64,000 nucleotides of DNA. Origin: Unio delphinus (taxonomy: Eukaryota; Mollusca; Bivalvia; Unionida; Unionidae). This document shows positions 41,003 to 53,621 of this stretch, piece after piece. How positions within the stretch are numbered: position 1 is the first letter of the stretch; each line of letters begins with the position of its first letter. The translations under genes and the position numbers were made by a program. Below the pieces are notes generated by a model. The model saw nothing but the letters and a program-made list of their open reading frames with translations. It searched no databases and was not told the origin of the DNA. Location: NCBI GenBank assembly GCA_029339505.1, contig JAQISU010000003.1, forward strand, positions 24,066,001-24,130,000, written 5' to 3'.

Positions 41003-42085
41003 GGTAGGTGATATAATTATAATGTGCTCTATGTGATTCCATTGTTGTATATATTTAATTTGCATTGTTTATTAGTGTTTCTAATTGTTTATTTTACTAT
41101 ATGCTATTTACCTGAATTATTGATTTTATTCTCGTGTACAACTAATACATAGCTAAAATACTCTACATGTGTAAGAGTTTAATAACAGGACCATTATTAA
41201 TAGATTTAAACATGTTTATTTAAGTCTGAATATAGGTTAATATAATCCCACTACAATGTGTCTGACGTACATGACATAGACCAGGTTATATATTATAATT
41301 TAGTAACATACTTTGATTTGCAAAGTATTTATTTTGTGTAACATTTTCAATTCCACTCCAAATTATCGGTACAAAATGAGACTGCCAGATAAGAGGAGTA
41401 ATTAACTAAGAATTTGCTTACAAAAACTGAAGAAATCTGATGTATCGAAAAAAATAGTATCGAAACGATGGACATTTTGTATCATATCAAAGAATTTTCG
41501 ATTATATGTCCCTTGTACAACTCCATTTGAAGCGCGAAATAGGGTAATGCATATTCATTATTAGTATGCTTTTTTAAATAAATGAATAATATTTTAACCC
41601 AACGTATAAACAAATTAACAAAGTTTTCAAAGTTTGTTTTAAATGCGTCACCATTGTAAAGAATCATTATCTTTTCAAAATTTATTTAATCAAAGAAGGC
41701 ACCTAACGTTTTCCTATGTATTGTTTATGTAAGATGTCGCATGTGTGTCTTGTACAGTCATTTTGCCTGTCTGATATAAACTGGCTTTTTGTCTAAACAT
41801 TTTTACAGTCAACATTAAGCAAAGACACTGGTAGCCAATTATGTACAAACGATTTGCCTGTTCAGTATTTTAATATGTAAGTAAAACATTTATCTTTGCT
41901 TGTTTACCAGCTACGTATCTATTAAGAAGACAAAACTAACTGTCGAACCGAGTCTTGGACTTTTCAAATTGGAGTAATGTTCTCAAACATTTGTATTAGT
42001 TTAGTTTGCACTCATGTGATTCTTTCCTGAGTCTTACAATTTAATTAGATAGGGGCTATTTTCATTCATATACAAATTCTTATGT
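41003..42085. other. end of minisatellite and non-coding stretch
   Basis: The first 40 bases (GTGATATAATTATAATGTGCTC) continue the array broken by the MITE. The rest holds no recognised feature. Confidence 0.5.
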
Positions 42086-42326
42086 TGTAGTTGTTGTTGT
42101 TATGTGGTTTACCATAAATGTTTCAGTACACGATAGGCTATACATACATGACGGCCAGTAATACCGGTGGATGGATAACCTTGGAAAACCCCGAGAAGAA
42201 CCTCCGACATAAGCGAAACTACTGGTAAGCTTTCCCAAATAACCATATTAGCTGAGCGCGAGACTCGAACCCATACAGAGAGATATGAGATGACAGTGAT
42301 TTTGGTCATTCAGCCATTCCGGTCCC
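42086..42326 (-). mobile_element. tRNA-derived SINE, family 2, reverse copy
   Basis: Minus-strand reading gives a tRNA-like head (CCGGAATGGCTGAATGAC and GGGTTCGAGTCTCGC), a body with CTCGGGGTTTTCCAAGG and ACTGGCCGTCATGTATG, and a tail with GTGTACTGAAACATTTATGG and CAACAACAACTACAAC. It corresponds to 15577-15826. It ends next to the LINE that follows. Confidence 0.8.
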
Positions 42327-42333
42327 CGATGAT

Positions 42334-43135
42334 GATAGTTTCATTACAGTGCTGTATCGCCCACTAGGGGCGTGTAGCACTGATTTAAGTTTCCAGCAAA
42401 GCTATATATTTTATTATTCCTGGGGGAGTAATGGTGCCGCTTCCCCCAGGCATTTATGTACTCATGGAGTCCTATTTAATTTTGTCGTCAGGTCGGGGTT
42501 GCTATTAAGTAACCATCGACCTGAATGGAGGACACTGGGTTAGTGGGAATAGACGCAACACACACTCAACCCTAATAGCCAATTAGGTGTGTTAATGGTG
42601 TGCATCCCCCTGCGGGTTCAGGGTTGTAGAATTGGCCCGACGTGCCTCACAACGTGTCGTAAAAGGCGACTAAGTAGAGGAAACCTGTTTGCCATGGGTT
42701 GCGACCCGTGTCGGAGGAGGAAATGATCCTGGTATTTGCAACACACTACTTTGGCCTCTACTTTTCTTAGACGTGTGGTCGAGATGAGCACGGTCTCGAC
42801 AAATCGGCTGGTCACGCCAAGCCCTAGGAGGTCTTTTTTTACTTACTCATCTTCTCTTTCTTTCTTGTATCTCTCTGGATACCACCGTTGCCCCTACATT
42901 CTTTTACTTTAGCTTTCACTTTCCCAAGTTTTAGAAGACTTCCTAGAAGGTGGTGGCTCAACGGGTCAGTCGGGAGGTAATTTTACCGACCCTAGAAGGA
43001 AGCTTCATGGGTCAAACCCAGGTAATTTTATCTAACGAGTATCGCATCTGTGTATCCCTGGCACTTATAAAGTGTCCTCTTGTTGGGCTCCGTGGTGGGT
43101 GGGGAGCATGGGTGCTGAAATTTTAACACTTAATC
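42334..43135 (+). promoter_or_regulatory. LINE 5' UTR
   Basis: GC-richer sequence ahead of ORF1 with words such as CCCTGCGGGTTCAGGGTTGT and GTAAAAGGCGACTAAGTAG. LINEs of this group carry internal promoters in such leaders; no specific promoter motif is identified here. Confidence 0.55.
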
Positions 43136-44288
43136 ATGGCAAATGCAACAAAAAAAATCAACAATAAACGCACCAAGCCACTGTCAGACTCGGATGAAGA
43201 AACATGTGGCGTGGAATCATTCATGGTTATTCAATCAAAGGACGATTCTAGACCAATAGTTTGTTATCGAGAAAACAATTTCGGGCTCTATTGGCACACA
43301 AAAAGTGTGAAGAAACTAAAATCGGGTTGCCTGCTTGTAGAGTGTGAGCGAAAGGGTCAAACAGACAATATCATCAAAATGAAAACATTCTTTTTGATAT
43401 TCCAGTGACCTCATTCGCCCACACTACACTGAATTCGTCCAAAGGCGTAATGCGATGTCGTGACCTGGCTGGAGTCACCGACACAGATATCATCGAAGGG
43501 ATGAAACATGAAGGTGTCACTGCAGTGCGAAGAATACGTATTAAACGTAATAATATTCTGCAGGACACCAACAGATTTGTTCTCACCTTTAATAAACCGA
43601 CAGTGCCCGAAGTGGTTAAGGTTGGGTTTTTGCAAGTAAAGGTCGAGATCTACATACCAATCCTCCTTCGATGCTATAAATGCCAAAAATACGGCCATCA
43701 CGAGGACCGATGTTCCAGAGTCAAGGTATGTGGCCGATGCGGAGACGACTCTCATCAGGAAGCTGATTGTAGAGCAACTCCGCATTGTGTCAAATGTGGC
43801 AAGGAACATCACGCCAGTTCCAAGGATTGTGATACATGGAAACAGGAGAAGGAAATTCAGAGGGTAAAGTTTACCTCGAACATTTCCTACCCAGAGGCTA
43901 GAAAACCTGTCCAGGCAAAAAAAATCCCTTCCTGGCCCATCCTTCTCCACAGTCGTAAAACACAATCCAAAAAGCACCAAGGACGCGGAAACACAGACGG
44001 ATCAGCCCGATTCAACCACAAGTGCCAATATCCCGAATTATAAGCCACAGAAAAGAACAACATCAACTCAGACAACATTTAATACCAATCCACCACCAAA
44101 AATCACCAAAACAGAAACACAAAGCACAAACCAATAAGCAGCAAAAGGGGTCATATGACCCCATTAAACTTTATAACAGGTTTGGAGACAATGAGAGCAT
44201 GGATGCAGAAGAAACTGCTCCATGTACTCAGAGTAGCTCCAAACCTAGTAAAACTAAATATACTCCCGTACTTCCTCCAGACAAATAA
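43136..44288 (+). pseudogene. LINE ORF1, Gag-like protein with three zinc knuckles (frameshifted)
   Basis: The first frame starts MANATKKINNKRTK and ends at a stop near 43406. A frame change at a T-run near 43391-43398 continues as TSFAHTTLNSSKG. Three knuckles follow: CYKCQKYGHHEDRC, CGRCGDDSHQEADC and CVKCGKEHHASSKDC. A second frame change after about residue PEARKPVQ leads to a low-complexity tail ending in PVLPPDK. ORF1 proteins of this group bind LINE RNA to form the transposition particle. At least two frame breaks make this copy non-functional. Confidence 0.8.
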
Positions 44289-44350
44289 CAACACATACTT
44301 CCTCCGCGAATAGTCTAACCTAACTCCAGAATCTCCAGCACAACATTATA

Positions 44351-45568
44351 ATGATGAACACCATCATTCAATGGAATTGTCGAGGACTTAAAGCTAACTA
44401 CAATGATATTCTTCTGCTTTTAAATGAACATGATCCTGCTGTTCTATGTTTACAGGAAACATTCCTGAAAGAGACAGATAAAATTACTTTTAAAAACGTT
44501 TCCCTGTTTAACGCGTACTGTCAAAACGCTGACATGCCATCAGGAGGAGTCCCTATTGCTGTGAACAATAGAGCCCCTCACAGAGTCATTCCTTTAAATA
44601 TAAATTTACAAGCCATTGCTGTAAGTGTCACTCTACATCGAGTGATTACCTTTTGCTCCATTTACTTACCACCAAACACCAACCTAGTACAAAAGGAATT
44701 AGACAATCTTGTTGAACACCTTCCCGCGCCCTTCGTTTTACTCGGGGATTTTAATGCCCATAACATTTTATGGGGATCAAATCACATAAACGACAGAGGC
44801 CATAAAATAGAAGATTTCATTTCTAGATACGATCTGTGTCTATATAACACTAACTCACCAACATATTTACACCCAGGAACGGGTAAGTACACATGCATAG
44901 ATTTGACAATTTGCTCTCCCTCACTGCTTTTGGACTATGAATGGAAGGTCGCTGATGACCTTCACAACAGTGATCACTTTCCAATCACTCTTGAAAATAA
45001 CTCTAAAATTGATGACGCAATTCCACAATGGAATATAAAAAAGGCCGACTGGGCTATGCTTGAAACACTATGTAAAACTAGACTAAATAATGATACAGTA
45101 TTCAACGCTGTTAATCCTATACAGCATTTTACCTCAGTTCTAATTTCAATTGCAGATGAACCTATTCCCAAGTCCTCAACGAACAGTAAGAGATCGCAAA
45201 AACCTTGGGTAACCAAGGACTGCAAAGAAGCCATTAGACAACGCCGAGAAGCATTAAAAACATTCAACAATCTACAAACGCCCGAAAATTTAAACAAATA
45301 TCGTATTGCCAGGGCTAAAATTAGACACACAATCAAAGAATGTAAACGTGCATCCTGGAAGAAAAATATTTCTTCTTTAAGCTCTCGTTCCTCAATGAAA
45401 CAAGTTTGGGATACCATTCGAAAAATAAATGGAAAGAGGAAACACAATTATATTCGACACCTGAAAACAAACAATAGCAATTTCAGTTCGAAACGTGACA
45501 TAGCAAATATTCTTGCCGATAGTTTTTCGAAAACCTCATCATCATTTAATTATTCAGATGCCTTTTGA
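44351..45568 (+). pseudogene. LINE ORF2, endonuclease part
   Basis: 405 codons open. Starts IIQWNCRGLKAN with the N-terminal APE-type motif. Then LCLQETF with the catalytic Glu, SGGVPIAV, SIYLPPN, LLGDFNAHNILWG with the Asp/Asn pair, and SDHFPI with the final Asp-His. The endonuclease nicks target DNA to prime reverse transcription. The domain itself looks intact, but the frame ends after NYSDAF, before the polymerase. Confidence 0.88.
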
Positions 45569-46695
45569 AGATTAAAATTTCAAAAAGAAAAGCCACCTTT
45601 AAAATTTACATCGAACAACATTGGAAACTATAACCAGCTATTTTCTTTATTGGAGCATAGGGAGGCATTAGACATGGCCCATGATACATACCGCTGGGCT
45701 TGACGAAGTACATTACCAGTTCTTGAAACACCTCCCGGAATCTTCTCTGACATTACTTCTTAAAATCTTTGATGATTTATGGATTGCTGGTAATGCACCT
45801 AAGAGCTGGAAAGAAGCAACGGTGATACGGATTCCCAAGCCAGACAAAGATAACGAAGATCCTAACAGCTATCGGCCCATTACACTGACAAGCTGCGTAT
45901 GCAAAACAATGGAACGAATGATTAATTCTCGGTTTGTATGGTACTTGGAAAGTAACAATTTAATATCTCCTTTCCAAAGTGGCTTCCGTTCTGGTCGTAG
46001 TACTAACGATCATCTGGTTAGACTGGAAACATTTATTCGCGATGCATTTATCAAAAAGGAACATTTAGTAGCAGTCTTCTTTGATTTAGAAAAGGCTTAT
46101 GACACAACATGGAAGTACGGGATACTACACGAACTGGGTCTTAAAGGCCGTCTGCCCTCTTTGATCTCCAATTTTCTCTCCGACAGAGAGTTCAAAGTAC
46201 GAGTGGACTCTACCCTCTCCGATATGCACCAGCAAGAGATGGGTGTGCCCCTGGGCAGTATTTTATATGTGACGCTATTTAATATAAAAATCAATAGCAT
46301 CACCAAGTGCTTAGCTCCCGGTGTGGATTGCTCATTATATGTACACGAGGTTTTTTATTTGTTATCGATCAAAGCACATGCATACAATTGAAAGGCAACT
46401 CCAACAAAACATCAATAAGATCCAAAGTCGATCCAGTAATAACGGTTTCAAATTTTCTAAATCTAAAACAGTATGCATGCATTTCTGTCAGTTGCGAAGA
46501 CATCATGATGACCTTAAACTCACGCTGGATGGAACACTTATCCCAGTGGTTGAGGAAACAAATTTTTTGGGTATTATCTTCGCCAGAAAGCTGACGTTTA
46601 TACCACACATCAAGAATTTAAAAGCTAAATGCTTAAAAGCTTTAAATTTACTAAAAGTAATTGCACACATGCTGATAAAAAAAAGTCCTCCTTAA
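45569..46695 (+). pseudogene. LINE ORF2, reverse transcriptase part (broken)
   Basis: After a frame change the RT fingers and palm follow: IPKPDKDNEDPNSYRPITLTS, GFRSGRSTNDHL, FFDLEKAYDTTW with the first catalytic Asp, and MGVPLGSIL. The second catalytic site (Y-x-D-D) reads YVHE and coincides with another frameshift near 46346. The thumb continues in the next frame (ERQLQQNINKIQ, FKFSKSKT, FLGIIFARKLTF). The polymerase is therefore dead. Confidence 0.85.
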
Positions 46696-46696
46696 T

Positions 46697-47732
46697 TTGT
46701 ATAGAACATTTATCCGCTCCATACTAGACTATGGATGCATTGTTTATGGTTCAGCTAGGAAGTCCTTTTTGACAATGCTTGACCCAATTCATCATCAGGG
46801 AATAAGACTCGCTCTAGGGCATTTAAGACATCGCCATGTGAAAGCCTTCTCGCGGAAGCGAGTGAACAACCTTTATCGCATCGCAGAGAAATGTTTTCTG
46901 CACAATATGCTCTTAAGTTAAGATCAAACCCTCTGAACCCTGATTTTTTGGCTGTTTTTCAACCAAAATACAAAACTTTATATGGAAATAAACCAAATGC
47001 CTATACCTTCATTTGGCATTAGAACATCATCTAGCCTTGACAATATCAACATTAATCTCTCTACAGTTCAGAAAATGTTTGTCTCGAAAATATCACCTTG
47101 GCTCCTTAAGCAATCCAAAGTGATTTTTACGTTACACGATGGGAATAACTCTGAGACAAACCCTGTCATATTTCTGAACTCTTATCATGAACTAGTCAAC
47201 GATTTTACAAATTACACTAAATTTTATACTGATGGATCAAAGGTTGATGAAAAGGTAATAGAGGTAATGAAGAAGCAGACCGGGCTGCTAAGATGGCTCT
47301 CTCCCAAGAACCATCGGATTTTAAATTACCGTTTACTGATTTTAAATCTTGTATCAAAGAGTATCTACTTCAGAAGTGGCAGGTGTCATGGGATGATGCA
47401 GTCAATAACAAACTCCATGCCATCAAACCAACCTTGGGAGAATGGACTCTTTCCTACAGAACTATCCGTAGGGAGGAGGTTGTCATTTCAAGAATCAGAA
47501 TCGGTCATACATACATTACCCACTCCCACATACTAAAAGGTGAAGATCCACCAGAGTGCGTTTCTTGCAATGAACCATTCACTGTTAAGCACTTTATGAC
47601 CGAGTGTTCCGACCTGCAAACTACGCGTGAAAATACTATAATGTACATGACATGAAGGAACTTTTTGATACTATACAAATCACTAGTATTTTAGATTTAA
47701 TGAAGGGAGTAAGTCCTTATTTTAAACTATAA
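46697..47732 (+). pseudogene. LINE ORF2, connection, RNase H remnant and C-terminal finger
   Basis: Segments YRTFIRSILDYGCIVYGSA and QGIRLALGHLR follow the RT. KFYTDGSKVDE at 47219-47252 is the start of RNase H with its first Asp. The sequence then jumps to the domain end (RGNEEADRAAKMALSQ, read in another frame near 47256-47305), so roughly the middle 100 residues are deleted. The C-terminal finger CVSCNEPFTVKHFMTEC (CX2CX7HX4C) and the final LMKGVSPYFKL stop at 47732 are present. Confidence 0.82.
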
Positions 47733-47943
47733 CTTATATGACATCACCAAAATCATTTTTATCTAATGCAAATACCGCCTTTTATTTAGAACACCTTATC
47801 ATCAACATACACCATTTACATCTCCCGTTGATTGGGAAGCTTCATATTTTCCTGTTAACATCATCTTACCATTTTATATTTAACTATATATTTAAAGTGC
47901 TGGTGCGCGGTTAAAATTTAATTAATCAATCAATGAATCAATG
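47733..47943 (+). other. LINE 3' UTR and tail
   Basis: Untranslated sequence ending in a short AATC/AATG tandem tail, the usual 3' end form of this LINE group rather than poly(A). Confidence 0.65.
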
Positions 47944-48689
47944 GTGTGCAATGGCACAAGTGGTGGTAGTGGAAATTCGTTTCACATCTCCTCCATTTGG
48001 AGCTATCTGAGTTATAGGAAGAAAAGAGAGGTACCATTATGTCCAAAGATGTCGTACAGCCCGCAACGTCATGATTCCGTGCTTAATTCAAGTCTGGTCC
48101 AGTTATTACTAATGGACAGGAAAATATCAATAATGTGTGAGCCACCTATGCAAATCAAATCCACGAAGTCGTAAAATGTGATTAACTGTCTTAATTTTCA
48201 AATATTTCTAGTACAAAGTGAACATGTATTAAATCCCTAACAAGTTTGAATACTAAGATGTCTATGCGACATAAATAAGTATAGTCACTGTTTGGTAAAC
48301 ATAGTTCTGAACGGTGTACGAAAATGATCAAGTTCGTTTCGTGAAATAAATAGTTCGAAAAGGGTTCTCGTACCAAATGAGGACCCTGTTAACCAGACAA
48401 TGAAAGCAATCGGATTCTTTTCTGTGTTACTTTCTCTTGTCTGATTTAGTAGCCGCTAATGTCAGGCTACCATCTTGTTCTCATGGTGTTCCAGCATATG
48501 GCTGTTCCCTCGGACCAGTCATCATTTTCCTTCGTCTTGGGTTCTTTGAAGTTGTTTCTCTCCTGATGTTTTTCCGGTTTTGGTCCAGCGGTGATGTTCC
48601 TTTATCCAACTTTTTCCACCTAAATTGGATGAACTCTGTGCTGTTTTGAGTTAATAGTGTATACAGCCCCATACGGCCCAGCCCTTATA
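47944..48689. other. non-coding stretch
   Basis: No supported feature was recognised. Confidence 0.35.
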
Positions 48690-49545
48690 GTTGAGTTGGG
48701 GGGTCTATATGCCTAAAGTTAGATAAAATTGAATTGCAGTCTTGTGCTGCGGGGCCTGGTAGTCTTGGGCTTTTAGACTACCTTATACTGTCGAAATTAG
48801 GACCATAATATCGGGACAGAATTTTATGATAGTCTGATCTCAGACCATCTACTTATATTTAATTTTTGGCCTCCTAACTATCGACTTTGATATGTATTGG
48901 TAATTATTATTTACTGTCAATGAGGCTGTATTGAGAAGAAAGTTAGAGAAGGTAAGATGAGTGAGGGAAGGTAATTATACTTTTTTTATGGGCTGTTTTT
49001 TAAAAACTATTTCTTGTTATTTGTTTGTTTATTTTCTGCCTTTTACATGGTATTTGTTATTCCCTATTTATCTTCATTATCTGTTCATAGTTGATTTGTA
49101 TACCTCTATTACTTTATCTTTCATCTATTTTGTTGACTTATTATTCCCGGAGTGATTTCATTACTCAAAGGGTTTTGAGTAATTTTTCCAGGTTCCCTAG
49201 GTTTTTTTTCTAGGGTTACTCGCGTCTTTATTTTTCGGTTTGGTTGCTCAGTGTATGAGCCTTGGTGATCTCATTCCGGGCCCCAACACTTTAATTTAAC
49301 ACTGAACTGTTTTTCTGCAGTAGTAACAAATTAAAGCTGCTTTGATTGGTTGGGAGCAGAACCTGGTAAAATATATAGGAATTACGTAAATGTCTAATTT
49401 CATAATTTCCTTTTATTGTTCTTACAGGAAAATATGTCGTACCAGTCTAAGGCAATAGCAACCTGTACCAGCTACAAACAAACTTGACCTCAGTTGCTTG
49501 GCTTCAGGGTCACTTAAATAAAGCTACGCAATATAAATAAATAAA
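48690..49545 (+). other. unexplained block with transcript-end-like features
   Basis: Less AT-rich words (GGGGCCTGGTAGTCTTGGGC, CATTCCGGGCCCCAAC) differ from the surroundings. Near 49414-49432 a CTTTTATTGTTCTTACAG reads like a 3' splice site. About 100 bases further are AATAAAGC and AATAAATAAAATG, which resemble polyadenylation signals. No protein family was recognised in any frame. It could be the end of an unknown transposon or of a host transcript. Confidence 0.3.
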
Positions 49546-50345
49546 ATGTATTGGGTACAAGTTGGGGTTTTAGTGCTTGTTTTACATAAAAATGGTTAGA
49601 AACATATATAGTCACGGGCTACGTGGCTAACTTGCAGTCATCCTCATAACGATGACATCACCTTTCTTATCGCTCCCAGCATGGTGACGCGTATGCCTCA
49701 CTATACTAAAGCAGGTATGATAAATCTTTTAAAGGATATCAAACTTCAGCTTTTAGATGAATCATTATTGTCAAATGGTGACTAAGTGGTTTGGACATTT
49801 ATTTAGATTAATTCAAGAATGACAGCATAACCGAATTTAAACGAACAAAACAATACTGTCGTAATTGCGGTCAACAAATCTGACCGATATTTTAAATTTT
49901 TAACATATCGTGACAAGAGTCGTCGATGACAATTATTTAGTAGGAACCCTGACACAAATATTAATCTCACGCGGATTATTTTGATAATATTATCCAACTA
50001 TTGTAATCTCTCAATCATCTGAGATCTGAATTGTTTAGATTAGACCTATTTCAAATTAATTGTATTATGTGGATGGTAGACACGGAAAATATCATTTCAT
50101 TTTAATCTTTGTGTTTGATTTTTTGTACACTCTTCCGCATGTTCTTAATCTATACTAATCAACAAAGTTCAATGTAATTTCAATCTTGATTTAAAAGCTG
50201 GTATTTTTAAGATGACATTATTGCATTTGAAAATTCATATTCATTTTATCACAGTCAATCATTTACTACGCACACAAACACACGCATACATATACAACAA
50301 AAAAACACACACAAACACGCACACACACACGCACAAACACAGAGG
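49546..50345. other. non-coding stretch with CA-rich end
   Basis: Nothing recognised up to 50265. Interrupted ACAC-rich sequence lies at 50266-50340. Confidence 0.45.
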
Positions 50346-50348
50346 AAG

Positions 50349-50442
50349 TAATGTGGACCAGTGGTTATCACGCTGGACTGGCCATTAGAATGGAGCGTGT
50401 TCGAATCCGACCTAGATCACGCCGGATCGTACGCACTGGTGT
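50349..50442 (+). mobile_element. tRNA-like SINE head or tRNA pseudogene
   Basis: TGGACCAGTGGTTATCACGC is A-box-like and GTGTTCGAATCCGAC about 45 bases later is B-box-like. There is no clean cloverleaf or CCA context, and no target duplication was found. Confidence 0.55.
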
Positions 50443-51189
50443 GCTTCTTTTGCAATTATTAATTATAACACTTTGAATAATCGATAATTGAATTATCTCC
50501 ATTCGGATTTTATATTATCGTAATGACGGTTGCACACGTTAGTGGGAACTCTCAGATTTAAAGAGGTGCGTACTAGCAATTAGGTCCAGTTATGAACGGT
50601 TTCGAAATGGTTGTCTAACGAAAAGCCTCATTTATAATTCTCCCAAATATTGCTATGTAGAGCATGATAATAAACACTGATAGTACATAGAAACAAAACA
50701 AAAACGGGCCTACCTGTCTTTATTTCGTTTGTCTTTAATATTCACAACTACAGTTTGAACTCAATATATTAACTTAAGAAATCATTGTTAATATATAGTT
50801 ATGAAATGCAAAGCATATGACTTGATAGTAAAATGGACTTAGTTCGTTGAACTAATATAAAGTTATGGAAAAAGTGGAAAAATGGGATATTTGCATACGA
50901 CACTTTTTACGATACTTATAATGAATTAGTATTGCAGTAGAATAATACTCAAACTTGTTTAGATACACAAGAACAAAGAGATTTGGTTAATAAAGACAAC
51001 AAATGAAGTAGAGTAATGAAATGAAATTACAACTGTTAAATTTCCAGTTTATCAGAGTTGTATATGATACTATTGTCTAATTATAGGCATAAAGATCTAT
51101 ATACATAGCCAATGTATACTTATGAACAGATCTGATGAAACCACATAATAAATTTCCACTAATAGAACTCTACAGCATAATCAAGTTAG
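50443..51189. other. non-coding spacer
   Basis: AT-rich, no supported feature. Confidence 0.35.
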
Positions 51190-51535
51190 TGCTTGCACAC
51201 CGTAAAAGGGGATAACATAGATCTGCATACTGTATCAGGGAATATCACAGATCTGCATACTGTACAAGGGGATAACACATATATGCAAACTGTACAAGGG
51301 ATAAAATATGATCTGCAAACTGTACAAGGGAATAACACAGATCTGCATACTGTCCAGAGAGATATCATGGATCATAGATCTGGATACTCTACAAGGGTTT
51401 AACATATTTGTATACAGCACAATGGGATAACATATCTGCGTACTGTATAAGGGCATAACATAGATTTGCATACTGTAAATGGCTATAGCATGGAAGAATG
51501 TACTGTACAAGGAGAACAAACCCTGACATAAACAT
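51190..51535. repeat. 30-bp minisatellite
   Basis: About 11 units of the type GATAACACAGATCTGCATAC plus TGTACAAGGG, diverging toward the right. The multiple-of-three length explains the apparent open frames on both strands. Confidence 0.92.
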
Positions 51536-52261
51536 TTATACAATAGGATAAAAATCAAATACAATTCTTGTTATATACATAGTAACATTAAACACATACG
51601 TGCAAATGTTAACAGGTAATACGTAGCAAATTTGATTATATAAAGTAGTACATTTACATCGGAAAGTGTGTGTTTGTACATATGTAATGCTAATGCTTAG
51701 GAGGCCGTTAACAATAAAGTTAAGCGAGGTAGAATCTAAATTAAGACTATATTTATGCTACTATGCTATTCAAATAAAGGCCACAAAATGACTACATTAT
51801 GATATAAGACTTATCAACATATAATCAAAAGCCTATGATCCCTTAAAGCATAAAACTATCGTATTTATTTATTTGTTTGAAAGCAGTCAAGTTAGAATTA
51901 CATGTGATCGCCATGGGGCCCTTCTTTCTGCGAACGTGTGTGTAAGCAAGGTTAAACAATCCAGCGACCTTCGTCTTGTACAACATAAAACGATGAAAGC
52001 AAGACATAGATTAATCCTGAGTTATAAGTGAATGCTAAATGAGAAAAACAATGTTTGACTTCGATGAGAAATACAAATCGTTCTAGACTGCTATTTTGGC
52101 TTTTGGATAAGGAATTGCGTGCAAATATCATGCTAGCATCTATTCACAAAACATTCAAGTGACGTTAATTAAATATTAGCAACAGAATCGGAGAAACAAA
52201 ATGTTCAAGCACGTTGAAAATGAAAACTGCTTTAAACATCTTTGTCTGCTGGAAATAGTGG
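51536..52261. other. non-coding spacer
   Basis: No supported feature was recognised. Confidence 0.35.
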
Positions 52262-52312
52262 TCTAGCCTGGATGGAATAGCTGTTATGTTGAATTATCGA
52301 TGGTCTAGCCTT

Positions 52313-52407
<95 letters not shown>

Positions 52408-53235
52408 TGTATATTTAAACAGTATGTTGAATTATCAATTGCCTAGTATGGAATATCCGTATGTTGAATTCTTGATGATCTAGGCTGGTATGTTTAATTA
52501 TCTCTGATCTAGCGTGGTATAGCCCGTATGTTGAATTATCTCTGATCTAGCATGGTATAGCCAGTATGTTGAATTATCTCTGATCTAGGCTGGCATAGCC
52601 AGTATGTTGAATTATCGATGATCTAGCCTGGTATAGCCCGTATGTTTAATTATATCTGATCTAGCGTGGTATAGCCCGTATGTTGAATTATCTCTGATCT
52701 AGGCTGGCATAGCCAGTATGTTGAATTATCTCTGATCTAGGCTGGTATAGCCCGTATGTGGAATTATCTCTGATCTAGGCTGGCATAGCCAGTATGTTGA
52801 ATTATCTCTGATCTAGCATGGTATAGCCAGTATGTTGAATTATCTCTGATCTAGGCTGGCATAGCCAGTATGTTGAATTATCGATGATCTAGCCTGGTAT
52901 AGCCCGTATGTTGAATAATCGATGATCTAACATGGTATAGTCCGTATGTTGAATTATCGATGATCTAACATGGTCTAGCCCGTATGCTGAGTTAATGATA
53001 ATACAGCCTTATCGAGCCCGTATATTGAGCTATCGATGTTCTGCCAGGTAGAAACCGTATGTTGAATTATTGATGGTCTATCCCGAAACAACAAATAATG
53101 AGTTTCAGTGGTCTCTACTTGTACAGACCGTATGGTGAATTATTGACGGTCTAGTCCGAAATAGCCCTGATGTTGAGTTTTTTTAATCAACTGTCCAGCC
53201 TGTATAGAGCCTGTTTTCAATTATCGACGGTCTAG
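52262..53235. repeat. 38-bp minisatellite split by a (TA)n array
   Basis: More than 20 units of the type GTATGTTGAATTATCTCTGA plus TCTAGGCTGGCATAGCCA, degenerate at the right end. A (TA)n array of about 46 units (52314-52403) lies within the first units. Confidence 0.92.
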
Positions 53236-53621
53236 CATCGTATGTTGAATGATAATCTTTCGTAATATTGGGCCTCATGGTTTGGATGTTGATGCATTAA
53301 TGGACCGAACTATTTTGGCTAAATATAATCTTGGCCCGCTGTTCTAGCCAGAAGAAATGCCACACAAATTGAATTGACTGAGTGTGAGTGTTTTAAAACT
53401 ATAGCGGGCAAATACATTTGAGAAATTAACATTAATGTTCAACCGCAGATGCGAGTCTATACAAAACAGTACGTAAGTAAAAATGTTAAAGGCCTTGCTC
53501 TCAGGCGGAAAGACACAAATGGACATACGATTGGACGAACAATGTCATGACTACAACATTTCTGGAGATAAAGGTCAGCCAGCCTTCATAACTCTGAATA
53601 TACATTGAGAATGGAATTAAA
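53236..53621. other. 3' flank of receptor gene B
   Basis: Presumed 3' UTR of gene B, with resemblance to the flank of gene A (see 19540-20713). No clear polyadenylation signal was chosen. Confidence 0.45.

Larger units (their letters stand above)
42334..47943 (+). mobile_element. I/Nimb-like LINE, nearly full length, inactive
   Basis: In order: a long GC-richer 5' UTR, an ORF1 with three CCHC knuckles, an ORF2 with APE-type endonuclease, reverse transcriptase, RNase H remnant and a C-terminal CCHC finger, then a 3' UTR ending in AATTAATCAATCAATGAATCAAT. A non-LTR element with Gag-like ORF1, RNase H and a short tandem tail fits the I superclade, Nimb-like in particular. It carries frameshifts, an altered RT active site and a deletion in RNase H. 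The 5' boundary is approximate and no target duplication was identified. Confidence 0.85.
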
